A stretch of 64,000 nucleotides of DNA, from NCBI GenBank assembly GCA_963748985.1, contig CAVVKQ010000005.1, positions 124,001-188,000 on the forward strand. The letters run 5' to 3'. The translations under genes and the position numbers were made by a program. The notes below the pieces were generated by a model. It worked only from the letters and a program-made list of their open reading frames with translations. It was not told where the DNA came from and did not search any database. The stretch comes from RPQJ01 sp963748985 (GTDB taxonomy: Bacteria > Pseudomonadota > Gammaproteobacteria > Steroidobacterales > Steroidobacteraceae). Positions 28,151-36,820 of this stretch are shown piece by piece (position 1 is the first letter of the stretch; each line of letters begins with the position of its first letter).

Positions 28151-28620
28151 TCAGCTACGTCGCCAGTTCGCGAACAGGCCGAGCACAGCGAGACCGAGCA
28201 GGTTGAGCAACACCCAGAACGGCATGCTGAAGCCGAGGAACCGCCAGGTGACCTTGGCGCACTCCCCCGACCCGCTCAGCACCTTGCCCAGCACTTCATG
28301 CAGTGGCAACACGTCCATCATGTACTCGAGACTCGCGCCGCATTCCGCGACCGCGCCTGCCGGAGCATTGATGACGTAAATGTGACGGGCCGCGACGCCG
28401 ACACCGGCCAGCGCGGCAAGCACGATCAGCGCGCCGTAGCTGCGCCGCACCCCGCGCTGACCGGGTTGTGCAGCCATGCAAGCAGGAAAAGTACGCCCGT
28501 CGTGATCACTGCGACCCGCTGCAGGATGCAGAGTGGGCACGGTTCTTCGCGCAATCCGTACTGGACGAACAGCGCGTAGGCCATGAGGCCGGCACACCAG
28601 AGGACGCCCGCGAGATTCAT
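28151..28620 (-). pseudogene. dsbB: Disulfide bond formation protein DsbB, broken by a frameshift
   Basis: DsbB is the inner-membrane quinone reductase that reoxidises DsbA. The N-terminal half, from ATG 28620, has the first helix and the redox pair in EEPCPLCILQRVA, then enters a stop about 65 residues in. A frame one base away carries the rest: G-V-R-R-S-Y-G-A-L-I-V, the second Cys pair (A-E-C-G-A-S and S-G-E-C-A-K-V) and the last helix, to the stop at 28151. Adding one G to the G4 run at about 28449-28453 (CCCC on plus) restores a continuous family-like protein. This may be a homopolymer error or a real lesion. A TTG further upstream (about 28670) could be the true start. Confidence 0.75.
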
Positions 28621-28702
28621 CGTGCGGGTCTGCAGCCACCAGGGCTGACGGGAAACGAATGTAAGGTTCAAACGCGCACTCCGCGTACTGGCAACGGCCT
28701 GT

Positions 28703-29446
28703 TCAGCCCTCGTCGGCCTGCTTCGACGCGCGAGCCGCAACGATCTGGCGCTCGACGTCTTCGATCGACAGGTGGCGGATGTCCTTGCCCAGCACCATGT
28801 AGACCACGTATTCGCAGATGTTCTTGGCGTGGTCGCCCACGCGCTCGAGCGCGCGCGCGAGACTCAGGATGTCCAGTGTGCGCCGGATCGCCCGCGGGTC
28901 TTCCATCATGAACGTGATGCACTGGCGCTGCAGGACCTCGTACTCTTCATCGATCACGCGGTCGCGTCGGGCCACGCTGAGCGCCGCTTCGGTGTCGAGA
29001 CGGGCGAATGCATCGAGTGCGCCGTGCACCATCTCGGCGACGAGCTCGCCGATGTGCTTCAGCTCGCGGTAGCGATCAGCCGTGCGATCGGACTTCGACA
29101 GGCGCGCCGCAGCGTGCCCGAGCTTTTCAGTCTCGTCACCGATGCGTTCGAGGTCGGTGATGGTCTTGATGACCGCCACGATCAGGCGGAGATCCGAGGC
29201 GGTCGGTGCACGCGTGGCGAGGACACGGCTGCAATCTTCATCGATTGCAACTTCCATCGCGTTGACCTTGTGATCCTGCCGGGCCACCTCCTCGCCAAGG
29301 CGACTGTCCCCGCTGACGATCGCCTTCACCCCGTTCTGGAGCTGCTGTTCAACGAGGCCACCCATCTGCAGCACGCCCGTCCGGATACCTTCGAGTTCGG
29401 CGTTGTAGCGGCTGTGGATGTGGTGCGAAAGGTCGGAGGTGTCCAT
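28703..29446 (-). CDS. phoU: PhoU-family phosphate regulator (second copy)
   Basis: 247 residues with two helical PhoU repeats: E-R-I-G-D-E-T-E-K-L in the first and E-R-V-G-D-H-A-K-N-I in the second. It differs from the pst-operon copy (230 residues) throughout and keeps the E. coli PhoU N-terminal pattern (S-H-H-I-H-S-R-Y-N-A-E-L). ATG 29446 is preferred; the codon before it is GTG. It is separated from the porin by a strong terminator, so it probably has its own promoter. Which of the two serves PhoR is unknown. Confidence 0.92.
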   Translation of the reverse strand: MDTSDLSHHIHSRYNAELEGIRTGVLQMGGLVEQQLQNGVKAIVSGDSRLGEEVARQDHKVNAMEVAIDEDCSRVLATRAPTASDLRLIVAVIKTITDLERIGDETEKLGHAAARLSKSDRTADRYRELKHIGELVAEMVHGALDAFARLDTEAALSVARRDRVIDEEYEVLQRQCITFMMEDPRAIRRTLDILSLARALERVGDHAKNICEYVVYMVLGKDIRHLSIEDVERQIVAARASKQADEG

Positions 29447-29523
29447 CACGGTTATTGATCTCCCGAAGCTGCCGTCTTGTACAGGACGGCCCGGACTGAA
29501 ACAAGTTCAACCGGGCCGACAAG

Positions 29524-29590
29524 AAAAAACCCTCCCCGCGTCCTCGCCGGGGAATCTGGCGAGGGGACCCTTGCGGGTCCGGGGGAGGGT
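29524..29590 (-). terminator. Branched rho-independent terminator after the porin gene
   Basis: On the minus strand an outer 9-bp stem (29582-29590 with 29529-29537) encloses two further hairpins (29558-29564 with 29542-29548, 7 bp; 29575-29580 with 29565-29570, 6 bp) and is followed by six Us (29524-29529). The structure is a three-way junction rather than a single hairpin. It closes the porin transcript before the second phoU. Confidence 0.8.
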
Positions 29591-29606
29591 CCAGCGCGGG
29601 CCGGGG

Positions 29607-30989
29607 TCAGAACTTGTAGTTCAGGTCCACCTGCAGCCGGTCGTAGTCAAGATCGAGTCCCACGTCCTTATTCAGCGTGTTCAGGAAGTACGTGGCGTTC
29701 ATGGTGAAGTTCTTGACCGGGGCATAGCCAGCCTTGAACACCAGTCCTTCCGAGTCCGTCTTGCCGTCGCCGAAGTCCGAGTCGATCCACTGGGCAAACA
29801 AGGCGTCCTTGTCAATCTCCTGGTAGAACAGTCCCGCCTCCCAGGTCTTGGCATCGCTGGCTTTGCCGACCATCGCACCGACGGCATAGGCGGTGTCGTA
29901 CTCGACGTCGTCCGCGAGATTCTGGGCATAGTTGGCCCAGAACGTGACCGGCAGATTAGCCACGGTGACGCCCATCTGCGCGCCCAGCTCGAAGATGTCG
30001 TAGCCGTAGGTCAGCAGGTTCGTCGTGCTCGTGCCAACGCGGAAGGTCGAGTTGCCGTTGGCGTTGTTCGCGTAGAGCGGCGAGTTGCTCTGGCAGGCGC
30101 CGCACTCGTAATAGTTCGCCGCGAGTACGGTCTCGCCGCCCAGCAGCGGGAACTTCATGCCCGCCTGCAGGCCGAAAATGTTGGCATCGGAGTTCTCGCC
30201 GTCCGGGTTCGCGTTGTATTGCTCGCTGAACCACCAGCCGTAGGCGGTGCCGAAGAACATGCCGCGGTCGAACTTGACGGCGCCGCCCTCCGGGTTGAAG
30301 TCGCCGTCGTAGAACAGGCTCTGGCCAGGCTTGAAGATCGGGTTGACCTGCTTGCCGAGCAGAAGGTTGCCGCCCTGCATGAACTTCCAGTCGACATAGC
30401 CCATGTCGAGGCCGATCGACTTGCGGGTACCGGAGCTGCCCAGCGTCTGGTTCGACGAACGCGGATCGTCGCCGCCCGTGGCGAACAGCAAGGTGCCCTT
30501 GACGTTGTCGGTCGCCTTGAAGTCGAAACCCAGTCGTGCGCGGATGCGATGGCGATAGCGGTCGGCCGCGTCGTCGACGTAGGCAGGGTCAGTATCGGTT
30601 GCAGCGATCACGCGCTCCGTCCAGATGTTCTCGGAGCGGTAACGGAGGTCGCCACGACCCTTGATCTTCGTGGCCCAGTCGGCGCCTTTGACCTTGGCAA
30701 TCTCGTTCGACGCGACTGCGCCTTCTTCGCGCAGTTCCCTGGTCTGGGACTTCAGGTAGTCCATTTCCGCCTCGCGGCGGTCGGCCAGCGCCTGCAGGTC
30801 CGTGTTCTGCGTCTTCAACTCGGCATTGGCCGCTTCGAGACGGCTGAGACGCTCGGCGAGCGCCTGCATCTGCGTCTGGATGGACTGAACTTCGGCCTTG
30901 GTGGCCGCGCCCTTGGTCTGCGCGGACGCGTCCGCGGCACTGAGCGTCAGTACGGCGGCGACAGCGGTCGCAAGCACGGTCGATTTCAC
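29607..30989 (-). CDS. Outer-membrane porin with N-terminal coiled coil, probably Pho-regulated
   Basis: 460-residue exported beta-barrel protein. A Sec signal peptide (to A-S-A-Q, about residue 24) is followed by a coiled coil of about 75 residues with the Q-T-Q-M-Q-A-L-A-E-R-L-S-R-L-E pattern, then alternating barrel strands and a C-terminal F (L-N-Y-K-F), the BAM recognition signal. It resembles the putative porin family rather than OprP by eye. Its placement next to phoU and phoR-phoB, and 11-bp CTGTCA-like repeats upstream, suggest uptake of phosphate or phosphorylated solutes under starvation; substrate is inferred. Confidence 0.8.
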   Translation of the reverse strand: MKSTVLATAVAAVLTLSAADASAQTKGAATKAEVQSIQTQMQALAERLSRLEAANAELKTQNTDLQALADRREAEMDYLKSQTRELREEGAVASNEIAKVKGADWATKIKGRGDLRYRSENIWTERVIAATDTDPAYVDDAADRYRHRIRARLGFDFKATDNVKGTLLFATGGDDPRSSNQTLGSSGTRKSIGLDMGYVDWKFMQGGNLLLGKQVNPIFKPGQSLFYDGDFNPEGGAVKFDRGMFFGTAYGWWFSEQYNANPDGENSDANIFGLQAGMKFPLLGGETVLAANYYECGACQSNSPLYANNANGNSTFRVGTSTTNLLTYGYDIFELGAQMGVTVANLPVTFWANYAQNLADDVEYDTAYAVGAMVGKASDAKTWEAGLFYQEIDKDALFAQWIDSDFGDGKTDSEGLVFKAGYAPVKNFTMNATYFLNTLNKDVGLDLDYDRLQVDLNYKF

Positions 30990-31094
30990 ATTGATCCCCT
31001 TTCGGTGGTTTGCTCTTCAGTTTCGGCTGCGCCGGGGTCGTGCTCGTGAACACTCACCCGGCGTTTCCTTGGCGCACTTTGTACGCCGGGAATG

Positions 31095-31122
31095 TGACAG
31101 GCAGATTGCAGTGCAGCGACAG
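31095..31122 (-). promoter_or_regulatory. Three-half-site Pho box upstream of the porin gene
   Basis: On the minus strand half-sites CTGTCG, CTGCAA and CTGTCA begin at 11-bp intervals (31122, 31111, 31100 downward). The outer sites match the PhoB consensus well and the middle one weakly. A TACAAA that could serve as -10 lies a dozen bases further on. The site is about 105 bases before the porin ATG. Confidence 0.6.
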
Positions 31123-31228
31123 AATTGCTGCACTCGGCGGCTCTGGAACGCACAGTCGAAATTCAGTTGCAGGTGGGTGACGTCGCGACAAGATCACTGT
31201 CGCCGCTGGCGCGTCCTGGACGGTGAGG

Positions 31229-32554
31229 TCAGCGACGTTGCGCGGCCCCGGCCGCCGGACTTTCACGCGGCTGGACTCGCGCGGGCGGAAAGTGGCACGT
31301 GAACGTGCTCCCCTTGCCCTCTTCGCTGGTGATCTCAAGCTGCGCGCCGTGCCGCTGCAGCGCGTGCTTGACGATCGCGAGCCCGAGCCCGGAGCCGCCG
31401 AGCTTGCGCGACCGGCCCGCGTCGACACGGTAGAAGCGCTCGGTCAGTCGCGGGATGTGAGCAGCAGGGATGCCGATGCCGGTGTCGTTGACCGCGACGT
31501 GGCTGCCGAGGTCGTCCGTCCAGTAGCGCACTGACACCATGCCTTCCGCCGGCGTGTACTTCACTGCGTTCATGATCAGGTTCTGGAAGATCGAGTGCAG
31601 TTCGGGTTCGGCGCCGAGCAACAGCGCGTTCGATTCCAGGTGCAGGTCGAACTGGGCCGGTCGGTCGTGGCGCGCAAGGACTTCCTTGCGCATCAGCGAA
31701 AGCAGCCCCGCCACGTCGACGGGTTCCCTTTCCGCCTCGCTGCTGCCGGCTTCGAGACGCGACAGCTCCAGCAGGTCGGAGACGATTCCGTGCATGCGTT
31801 CGGACTGCCGCTGCATTTCGCGCACAGGCTCGCGCCAGCCCTCGTCCAGGACCGGGTCTTCGGCGAGCGTATCGAGATAGCCACGCACCACGGTCAGTGG
31901 CGAGCGCAGTTCGTGCGAAGCATTGGCCACGAAATCCCGGCGCATGCTTTCGAGCCGCGCTTCGCTGGTGACGTCGCGGACGATCAGCAACTGCAGGTCG
32001 CGCCCGCTGGTGGTGATGAGGTTGAAGGCGAACCAGCGATCACCCAGGTTCGGCATGTGGATACGAGGCCCCGGCCCGCCGCCACCGCCGGCAACGTAGT
32101 CCACGAACTCCGGGTGCCGGATCAGGTTGTCGATGCGGATGCCGTAGTCGAGCTTGCGGCGCAGTCCGAGCCAGTCCGCCGCCGTCGGATTGAACCAGAG
32201 GATCTCGCGCGCGGCACCGAGCAGGATCGTGCCATCCGGCATCGCCGACGTCATGCGCCGCAATTCCCGCAACAGCGCAAGCGCGCGACGCTTATGGAAT
32301 CGCTTGCGCTGGTAGAGCCGGTTGGCGATAGCCACCGTATTGCCCCACAGGCCAGCCATGTTCGGCGGCTTCAGGATGCTGCGCAGGCGCAGCCATTGCT
32401 CGAAACGGATGAGATTTCGCGCCTGCCAGGCGACGATGGTGGCGAGGTAGAGCGAGGCACACAACCCCGGTCGATCGATTATCCAACCGCAAGCCAGGGC
32501 CAGCAGCAGGCCGCCGAGGATACCGAGGAGATGCTGCCAGGCAGGTCGGGACAA
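31229..32554 (-). CDS. phoR: Phosphate regulon sensor histidine kinase PhoR
   Basis: Membrane kinase that phosphorylates PhoB under phosphate limitation. 441 residues: two closely spaced N-terminal membrane helices (about 8-45) with almost no periplasmic loop, a linker, a PAS domain (about 100-195), HisKA with His214 in ASHELRSPLT, and an ATPase domain with N-L-I-M-N-A-V-K-Y-T, D-T-G-I-G-I and G-G-S-G-L-G-L-A-I-V. The small sensor region is typical of PhoR, which senses via PstSCAB-PhoU. It lies 33 bases downstream of phoB. Confidence 0.96.
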   Translation of the reverse strand: MSRPAWQHLLGILGGLLLALACGWIIDRPGLCASLYLATIVAWQARNLIRFEQWLRLRSILKPPNMAGLWGNTVAIANRLYQRKRFHKRRALALLRELRRMTSAMPDGTILLGAAREILWFNPTAADWLGLRRKLDYGIRIDNLIRHPEFVDYVAGGGGGPGPRIHMPNLGDRWFAFNLITTSGRDLQLLIVRDVTSEARLESMRRDFVANASHELRSPLTVVRGYLDTLAEDPVLDEGWREPVREMQRQSERMHGIVSDLLELSRLEAGSSEAEREPVDVAGLLSLMRKEVLARHDRPAQFDLHLESNALLLGAEPELHSIFQNLIMNAVKYTPAEGMVSVRYWTDDLGSHVAVNDTGIGIPAAHIPRLTERFYRVDAGRSRKLGGSGLGLAIVKHALQRHGAQLEITSEEGKGSTFTCHFPPARVQPRESPAAGAAQRR

Positions 32555-32587
32555 GCGCTGCGATCCTCAGTCCGTCGGTCGACCCGC

Positions 32588-33283
32588 CTACTCGGGCCGG
32601 GTCGAGAAACGATACCCCGAACCGCGGACCGTCTGCACGAGCGAGTCGCACGCGAACGGTTCCAGGGCCTTGCGCAGCCGGCGGATATGCACGTCCACGG
32701 TGCGCTCCTCCACGTACACGTTGCCGCCCCAGACGCGGTCGAGCAACTGACTGCGTGCGTACACGCGATCGGGGTGTTCCATGAAGAACTGCAGCAGGCG
32801 GTATTCCGTCGGTCCGAGTGACACGGTCTGCTCGCCGGCAATGACGCGGTGGCTGACCGGGTCGAGCTTGAGCGCACCCGCCTCGATCGCTTCGCCCGCC
32901 GCGGTGGGCGACGTCCGGCGCAGCACTGCCTGGATTCGTGCCAGCAACTCGCGGGGACTGAACGGCTTGGTGACGTAGTCGTCGGCGCCGCCTTCGAGAC
33001 CCGCCACCTTGTCCTGCTCTTCGGCGCGGGCCGTCAGCAGGATCACCGGCAGGTCCTGTGTCTCCTTGTTACGCTTGATCGAGCGCGTGAGTTCGAGTCC
33101 GCTCTGGTCCGGCAGCATCCAGTCCACGAGCAGCAGGTCGGGACGCGAATCGGCGATGCGGGAACGAGCTTCGCTGCAATCCTCGGCCTCGCTGACCGTG
33201 AAACCGGCGCGACGCAGCCCGAACGCGATCATGTCGCGAATCGGCTTTTCGTCTTCGACGATCAGGATCTGCTTGCCGGTCAT
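32588..33283 (-). CDS. phoB: Phosphate regulon response regulator PhoB
   Basis: OmpR/PhoB-type regulator binding Pho boxes. 231 residues from ATG 33283: receiver domain with acidic pocket E10/D11 and phosphoacceptor Asp54 in LLLVDWMLPDQSG, then a winged-helix DNA-binding domain containing the R-T-V-D-V-H-I-R-R-L-R recognition helix. An in-frame ATG 27 bases further upstream gives a non-family extension and is rejected. A Pho box lies upstream, predicting autoregulation. Confidence 0.96.
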   Translation of the reverse strand: MTGKQILIVEDEKPIRDMIAFGLRRAGFTVSEAEDCSEARSRIADSRPDLLLVDWMLPDQSGLELTRSIKRNKETQDLPVILLTARAEEQDKVAGLEGGADDYVTKPFSPRELLARIQAVLRRTSPTAAGEAIEAGALKLDPVSHRVIAGEQTVSLGPTEYRLLQFFMEHPDRVYARSQLLDRVWGGNVYVEERTVDVHIRRLRKALEPFACDSLVQTVRGSGYRFSTRPE

Positions 33284-33333
33284 GACTGGTCCAGTTGCGA
33301 TGTATGTCATTACAGGCGCATTACATGCGCCAA

Positions 33334-34062
33334 TTATGACAGTCGCGTGACGGTTGGCAGTGCGGGGCGCGCGACATCGTCACGAATGTAGACCGGCAGC
33401 GCCTCGGTTGCATCCACGCCTTCACCTCGCTGCAACATTCGCTCGCCGAGGCGCGCAATCGCGTCGGCACGTGGATACACGCCCTCGCGGTGGCTGAGGC
33501 CGGCGGATTCAAGCCGGGCCTGCAGTGCCGGAAACCGCACGATGCCATTGCCTGCGAAGCGGGTGACTGCGGGCGCTGGCTGCACGCTGGATTCGGGCCC
33601 GACCGTTTCCGTGGTCAACACGATGGGTACGCACGGATCGTCGGGATCGAATCGATAGCATCCCCAGTACACCTCGTTCATGCGTGCGTCGTTGCAGACG
33701 AGGATGCCATCAGGGGAAGAGCCGGAAGGACAGGAAGGGGAGGAAGCGAGGAAGGCGACGGCGGCGAGGCTCGAAACGGGCGCTACTCGCAGTCCCGCCC
33801 CATAGGCGAGCCCCTGAATGACGCCCGCCGCGATCCGCAAACCGGTGAAGCCACCGGGTCCGCGACCGAACGCGAGTCCGTCGAGGTCCTTGAGCTTGCA
33901 GCCCGCTTCCGTCAGCAACTCGTCGATCATCGGCAGAATGAGGTCGGCGTGGCCGCGCTCGGTGACGATGAACCGCTGGCAGACCTCGCCGTCGGACCAC
34001 AGCAGTGCGGCCGAGCAGGCCTCGGTCGAAGTGTCGATCGCCAGCACTCGGAGCTGCTTCAT
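33334..34062 (-). CDS. tsaB: tRNA threonylcarbamoyladenosine biosynthesis protein TsaB
   Basis: Partner and stabiliser of TsaD in making the universal t6A37 modification of ANN-decoding tRNAs. The 242-residue protein has the ASKHA-fold N-terminus (L-A-I-D-T-S-T-E-A-C-S-A-A-L) and the G-R-G-P-G-G-F-T-G-L-R segment that defines the TsaB/TsaD family, without TsaD's metal-binding HxxxH. Its start overlaps the yoaA stop (ATGA), the same gene pair as in E. coli. Confidence 0.95.
   Translation of the reverse strand: MKQLRVLAIDTSTEACSAALLWSDGEVCQRFIVTERGHADLILPMIDELLTEAGCKLKDLDGLAFGRGPGGFTGLRIAAGVIQGLAYGAGLRVAPVSSLAAVAFLASSPSCPSGSSPDGILVCNDARMNEVYWGCYRFDPDDPCVPIVLTTETVGPESSVQPAPAVTRFAGNGIVRFPALQARLESAGLSHREGVYPRADAIARLGERMLQRGEGVDATEALPVYIRDDVARPALPTVTRLS
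33335..33353 (-). promoter_or_regulatory. Pho box upstream of phoB
   Basis: The minus-strand sequence CCGTCACGCGACTGTCATA has two half-sites (CCGTCA, CTGTCA) 11 bp apart, a good PhoB match. It overlaps the last codons and stop of tsaB and lies 52 bases before the phoB ATG. Downstream of it a 7-bp palindrome (33315-33321 with 33325-33331) surrounds a possible -10, TGTAAT. Confidence 0.75.
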
Positions 34063-35993
34063 CCGAGCTTCTCCCGCAGGAAGGCCTGCACATCTTCCAG
34101 TACGCGCGTGCGCCGCATCGGCGGCAGGCTCGTGATGAACTGACGACCATAGCCCTTCGTCACGAGGCGAGTATCGCAGAGCATGACCACGCCGCAGTCG
34201 GTTTCGTCGCGGATCAGCCTGCCGACACCCTGCTTCAACGCAATCACCGCCTGCGGCACCTGCTCGTCGAAAAATGGGTTGCCGCCCTGTTCGCGGATCG
34301 CGGCTAGCCGCGCCTTGAGCAGCGGATCATCCGGTGCCGCGAACGGCAGCTTGTCGATGATCACGACGCTGAGCGCCTCGCCCTTCACGTCGATGCCTTC
34401 CCAGAAACTGCCGGTGCCAAGCAGCACGGCATTACCGGCTTCGCGAAACGCGCGCAACAGGTGATCGCGTGAGGCGCCGCCCTGGATCAGCACCGGGAAC
34501 GGTGGAGTCTCGCCCCACTGCCGATAGAGCTCTTCGGCGCCCTCGCGCAGGCCGCGGTGGCTGGTGAACAGGATGAACGCACGGCCCCCGCTTGCTTCGA
34601 GTACCGGCAACGCCGCGTTGATCACGTTGCGCGAATGGTCCGGTGCGCCCGGTTCCCCAAGGCCTTTCGGCAGGTACATGAGCGCCTGGTTCGCGAAGTC
34701 GAACGGGCTCGCGAAACGCACGGTCGTCGCGCGCGTGAGCCCACTGCGACGCTTGAAGTGCGAGAAGTCGTCGCCGACGGCCAGCGTAGCTGACGTGAGG
34801 ATCCACGCGCACGGCTGGGTCTCCATCAGCGACGAGAGCTGGCTCGCGACGTCCACGGGCGCGAAATGCGCGCTGACGTTGCGCGCACTGGTTTCGGCCC
34901 AGCGCACGCCGCCCGGCGATTCCTCTGCCGTCAATGAACACAGGCGATCGGCATTTTCCTCGAGCCGCTCCTGCAGGCGCTTGAACGCGGCCTGGCCGTC
35001 AGCGCCGAGCGGTGCGATAGCGTCAGCCAGTTCCTTTGCACGAGCGCCAAGTCCGTTCAACGCTTCGAGCAGGCGATCCGGCCATTGTGCGTGCTCGAGC
35101 CGCGCGTCCTGGCCGCCGGTGATCGCCAGTACGGCCGCGATCTGCGAATCCAGACCGCTCAGTGCGCCGTCGACCTTGCCCGCCATCTGCTGAGCGAGCA
35201 GCAGTTCACCCGCAACGTCCTTCGAAATGGCGGCAAGCTGACGCGTGCTGACGCTGTAGCCCAGGAACTGCGCCGCGACGTCCGGCAACTGGTGTGCCTC
35301 GTCGATCACGATCGCATCGGCACCCGGAAGCAGTTCGCCGAAGCCTTCCTCCTTCAGTACGAGGTCTGCCATCAACAGGTAGTGATTGACGACGACGATG
35401 TCGGCAGCCTGCGCCTCGCGTCGTGCCGCGAGCACGAAACACTCTTCGAACTTGGGGCATTCTGCACCAAGGCAGTTTTCGCGTGTCGACGTCACCCACG
35501 GCCAAACGGGATCCTGCTCGCCGACGCCGGGCAACTCCGCGACGTCGCCCCGCTTCGTCGTGTACGACCAGGCGCGAACCCTGGGCAACGCCGTTGCGAC
35601 TTCCTTGCGCAAACCGCGCGCGTAAGCCTGTTGCTCGGCCATGTCGAGCCGGTGACGGCAGAGATAGTTGGCGCGACCCTTCAGCAGCGCGATGCGCACG
35701 GGTCGGCCGATCGCAGCACAGATCGTCGGCAGGTCACGATGAAACAGCTGGTCCTGCAATGCGCGCGTGCCGGTGGAAACGATGACCTTGCGACCCGACA
35801 GCAACGCAGGCACGAGGTAAGCGAAAGTCTTGCCGGTGCCGGTGCCCGCTTCGACCACCAGTTGCATGCGTTGCTGCAGCGCGGCCGCCACGTGCTCCGC
35901 CATCTCGATCTGCTGCGGACGCGCCTTGTAGCCCGGTAACGCGCGGGCCAGCGGCCCGTCGTGGCCCAGGATTTCAGCCAGCGACAGTGCCAT
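34059..35993 (-). CDS. yoaA: DinG-family ATP-dependent helicase YoaA
   Basis: XPD-like superfamily 2 DNA helicase with an iron-sulfur cluster, involved in replication-fork repair in E. coli. From ATG 35993 the product has 644 residues. Walker A is EAGTGTGKT (48-56), the DEAH box is V-I-D-E-A-H-Q, and cluster cysteines occur in N-Y-L-C-R-H-R and N-C-L-G-A-E-C-P-K-F-E-E-C. The helicase motif VI region (Q-G-V-G-R-L-I-R) is near the C-terminus. No obvious Shine-Dalgarno precedes the start; the preceding gene ends 5 bases upstream, so coupling is likely. Confidence 0.93.
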   Translation of the reverse strand: MALSLAEILGHDGPLARALPGYKARPQQIEMAEHVAAALQQRMQLVVEAGTGTGKTFAYLVPALLSGRKVIVSTGTRALQDQLFHRDLPTICAAIGRPVRIALLKGRANYLCRHRLDMAEQQAYARGLRKEVATALPRVRAWSYTTKRGDVAELPGVGEQDPVWPWVTSTRENCLGAECPKFEECFVLAARREAQAADIVVVNHYLLMADLVLKEEGFGELLPGADAIVIDEAHQLPDVAAQFLGYSVSTRQLAAISKDVAGELLLAQQMAGKVDGALSGLDSQIAAVLAITGGQDARLEHAQWPDRLLEALNGLGARAKELADAIAPLGADGQAAFKRLQERLEENADRLCSLTAEESPGGVRWAETSARNVSAHFAPVDVASQLSSLMETQPCAWILTSATLAVGDDFSHFKRRSGLTRATTVRFASPFDFANQALMYLPKGLGEPGAPDHSRNVINAALPVLEASGGRAFILFTSHRGLREGAEELYRQWGETPPFPVLIQGGASRDHLLRAFREAGNAVLLGTGSFWEGIDVKGEALSVVIIDKLPFAAPDDPLLKARLAAIREQGGNPFFDEQVPQAVIALKQGVGRLIRDETDCGVVMLCDTRLVTKGYGRQFITSLPPMRRTRVLEDVQAFLREKLG

Positions 35994-35998
35994 GCGCG

Positions 35999-36601
35999 TC
36001 AGGAGAACGTCGCGCGAAAGCGCAGCAGCGCGGTCGATGCCGGACCCAGCGGCTTCCTCAGCACCCAACGGACGTGTGTGTAGTCGTTTTCGAGCGGCTT
36101 GCGCGGACCCTTCTTGCCGCCACCCGCAGCTCGCGCAAGCATCTCGGGCGTCGCGTATGTCTCGCCGCCATCAATCGAGAATTGCACCTCGGCCGCGGGA
36201 CCCGCGGCCGAGCCACGCAGGTAATGGACACCGAACGGCAGTCGCTTGGTGACGACGACCGTGTCTACCGCCTGCTTGCCCGGGTTATGCACACGCACCG
36301 TGTAGTGAACCTCGTCGCCGGCGTTGAGCCGCTCGGCGGGGACCCAGCGCCGAATCTCCTGGCCGCCCGGGCCGACGCTTATCTCGAGCTTCTGCACTTC
36401 GATCGCAGTCGCCAACGGACCGGAGCCGGTGGCTTCGGCAACTTTCGGGTTGTCGATGACGCCCTGGGCCAGAGCCTGACCCTGCCAGGCAGGCACGGCC
36501 AGCAGCAGAACGGACGCTGCGAACGACGCAAACAAGCCGCGTCCGGGCCGCACAGGTCTCGGCTGCCGAAGGAATTCGCCGGGGGTCAGGTGGACAGGCA
36601 T
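35999..36601 (-). CDS. Exported DUF11-like protein
   Basis: 200 residues from the start preferred here. A long basic N-terminus (about 22 residues) precedes a hydrophobic segment and a cleavage site after G-Q-A-L-A-Q. The mature part contains a single beta-sandwich domain with V-H-Y-T-V-R-V-H-N-P-G-K-Q-A-V-D, matching the conserved repeat domain known as DUF11, often found in surface or secreted proteins. The start is uncertain: ATG 36646 and ATG 36601 both lack a good ribosome site. It precedes yoaA with only 5 bases between, perhaps cotranscribed with it. Function unknown. Confidence 0.65.
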   Translation of the reverse strand: MPVHLTPGEFLRQPRPVRPGRGLFASFAASVLLLAVPAWQGQALAQGVIDNPKVAEATGSGPLATAIEVQKLEISVGPGGQEIRRWVPAERLNAGDEVHYTVRVHNPGKQAVDTVVVTKRLPFGVHYLRGSAAGPAAEVQFSIDGGETYATPEMLARAAGGGKKGPRKPLENDYTHVRWVLRKPLGPASTALLRFRATFS

Positions 36602-36739
36602 CGGGGGCGGACTCTGCGGGACGGGCGGGTCCGAGGCAAGTGACATACACGGCGGGGATGCCCCGAAATACCCTTGTGGCGCAGCGAGTTCCGGTGCGCC
36701 TGCGGGCGGTCCCCGCCAGGGTTGGGCATATCTACCAAT

Positions 36740-36768
36740 TTGACAGTGGCGGCCATCTGGACTATTGT
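36740..36768 (+). promoter_or_regulatory. Sigma-70 promoter of the phasin gene with TGC-rich palindromes
   Basis: TTGACA (36740-36745) and TATTGT (36763-36768) are spaced by exactly 17 bases. Directly downstream, up to about 36797, lies a run of TGCAATGCA, GCAGCAATGCTGC and TGCAGCA words that overlap the expected transcription start. PhaR repressors of phasin genes bind TGC-rich palindromes in other bacteria, so this may be an operator; the regulator itself is not in the window. Confidence 0.6.
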
Positions 36769-36820
36769 GCAATGCAGCAATGCTGCGATGCAGCAGTCAT
36801 GGACAACCAAGGAGATCACC

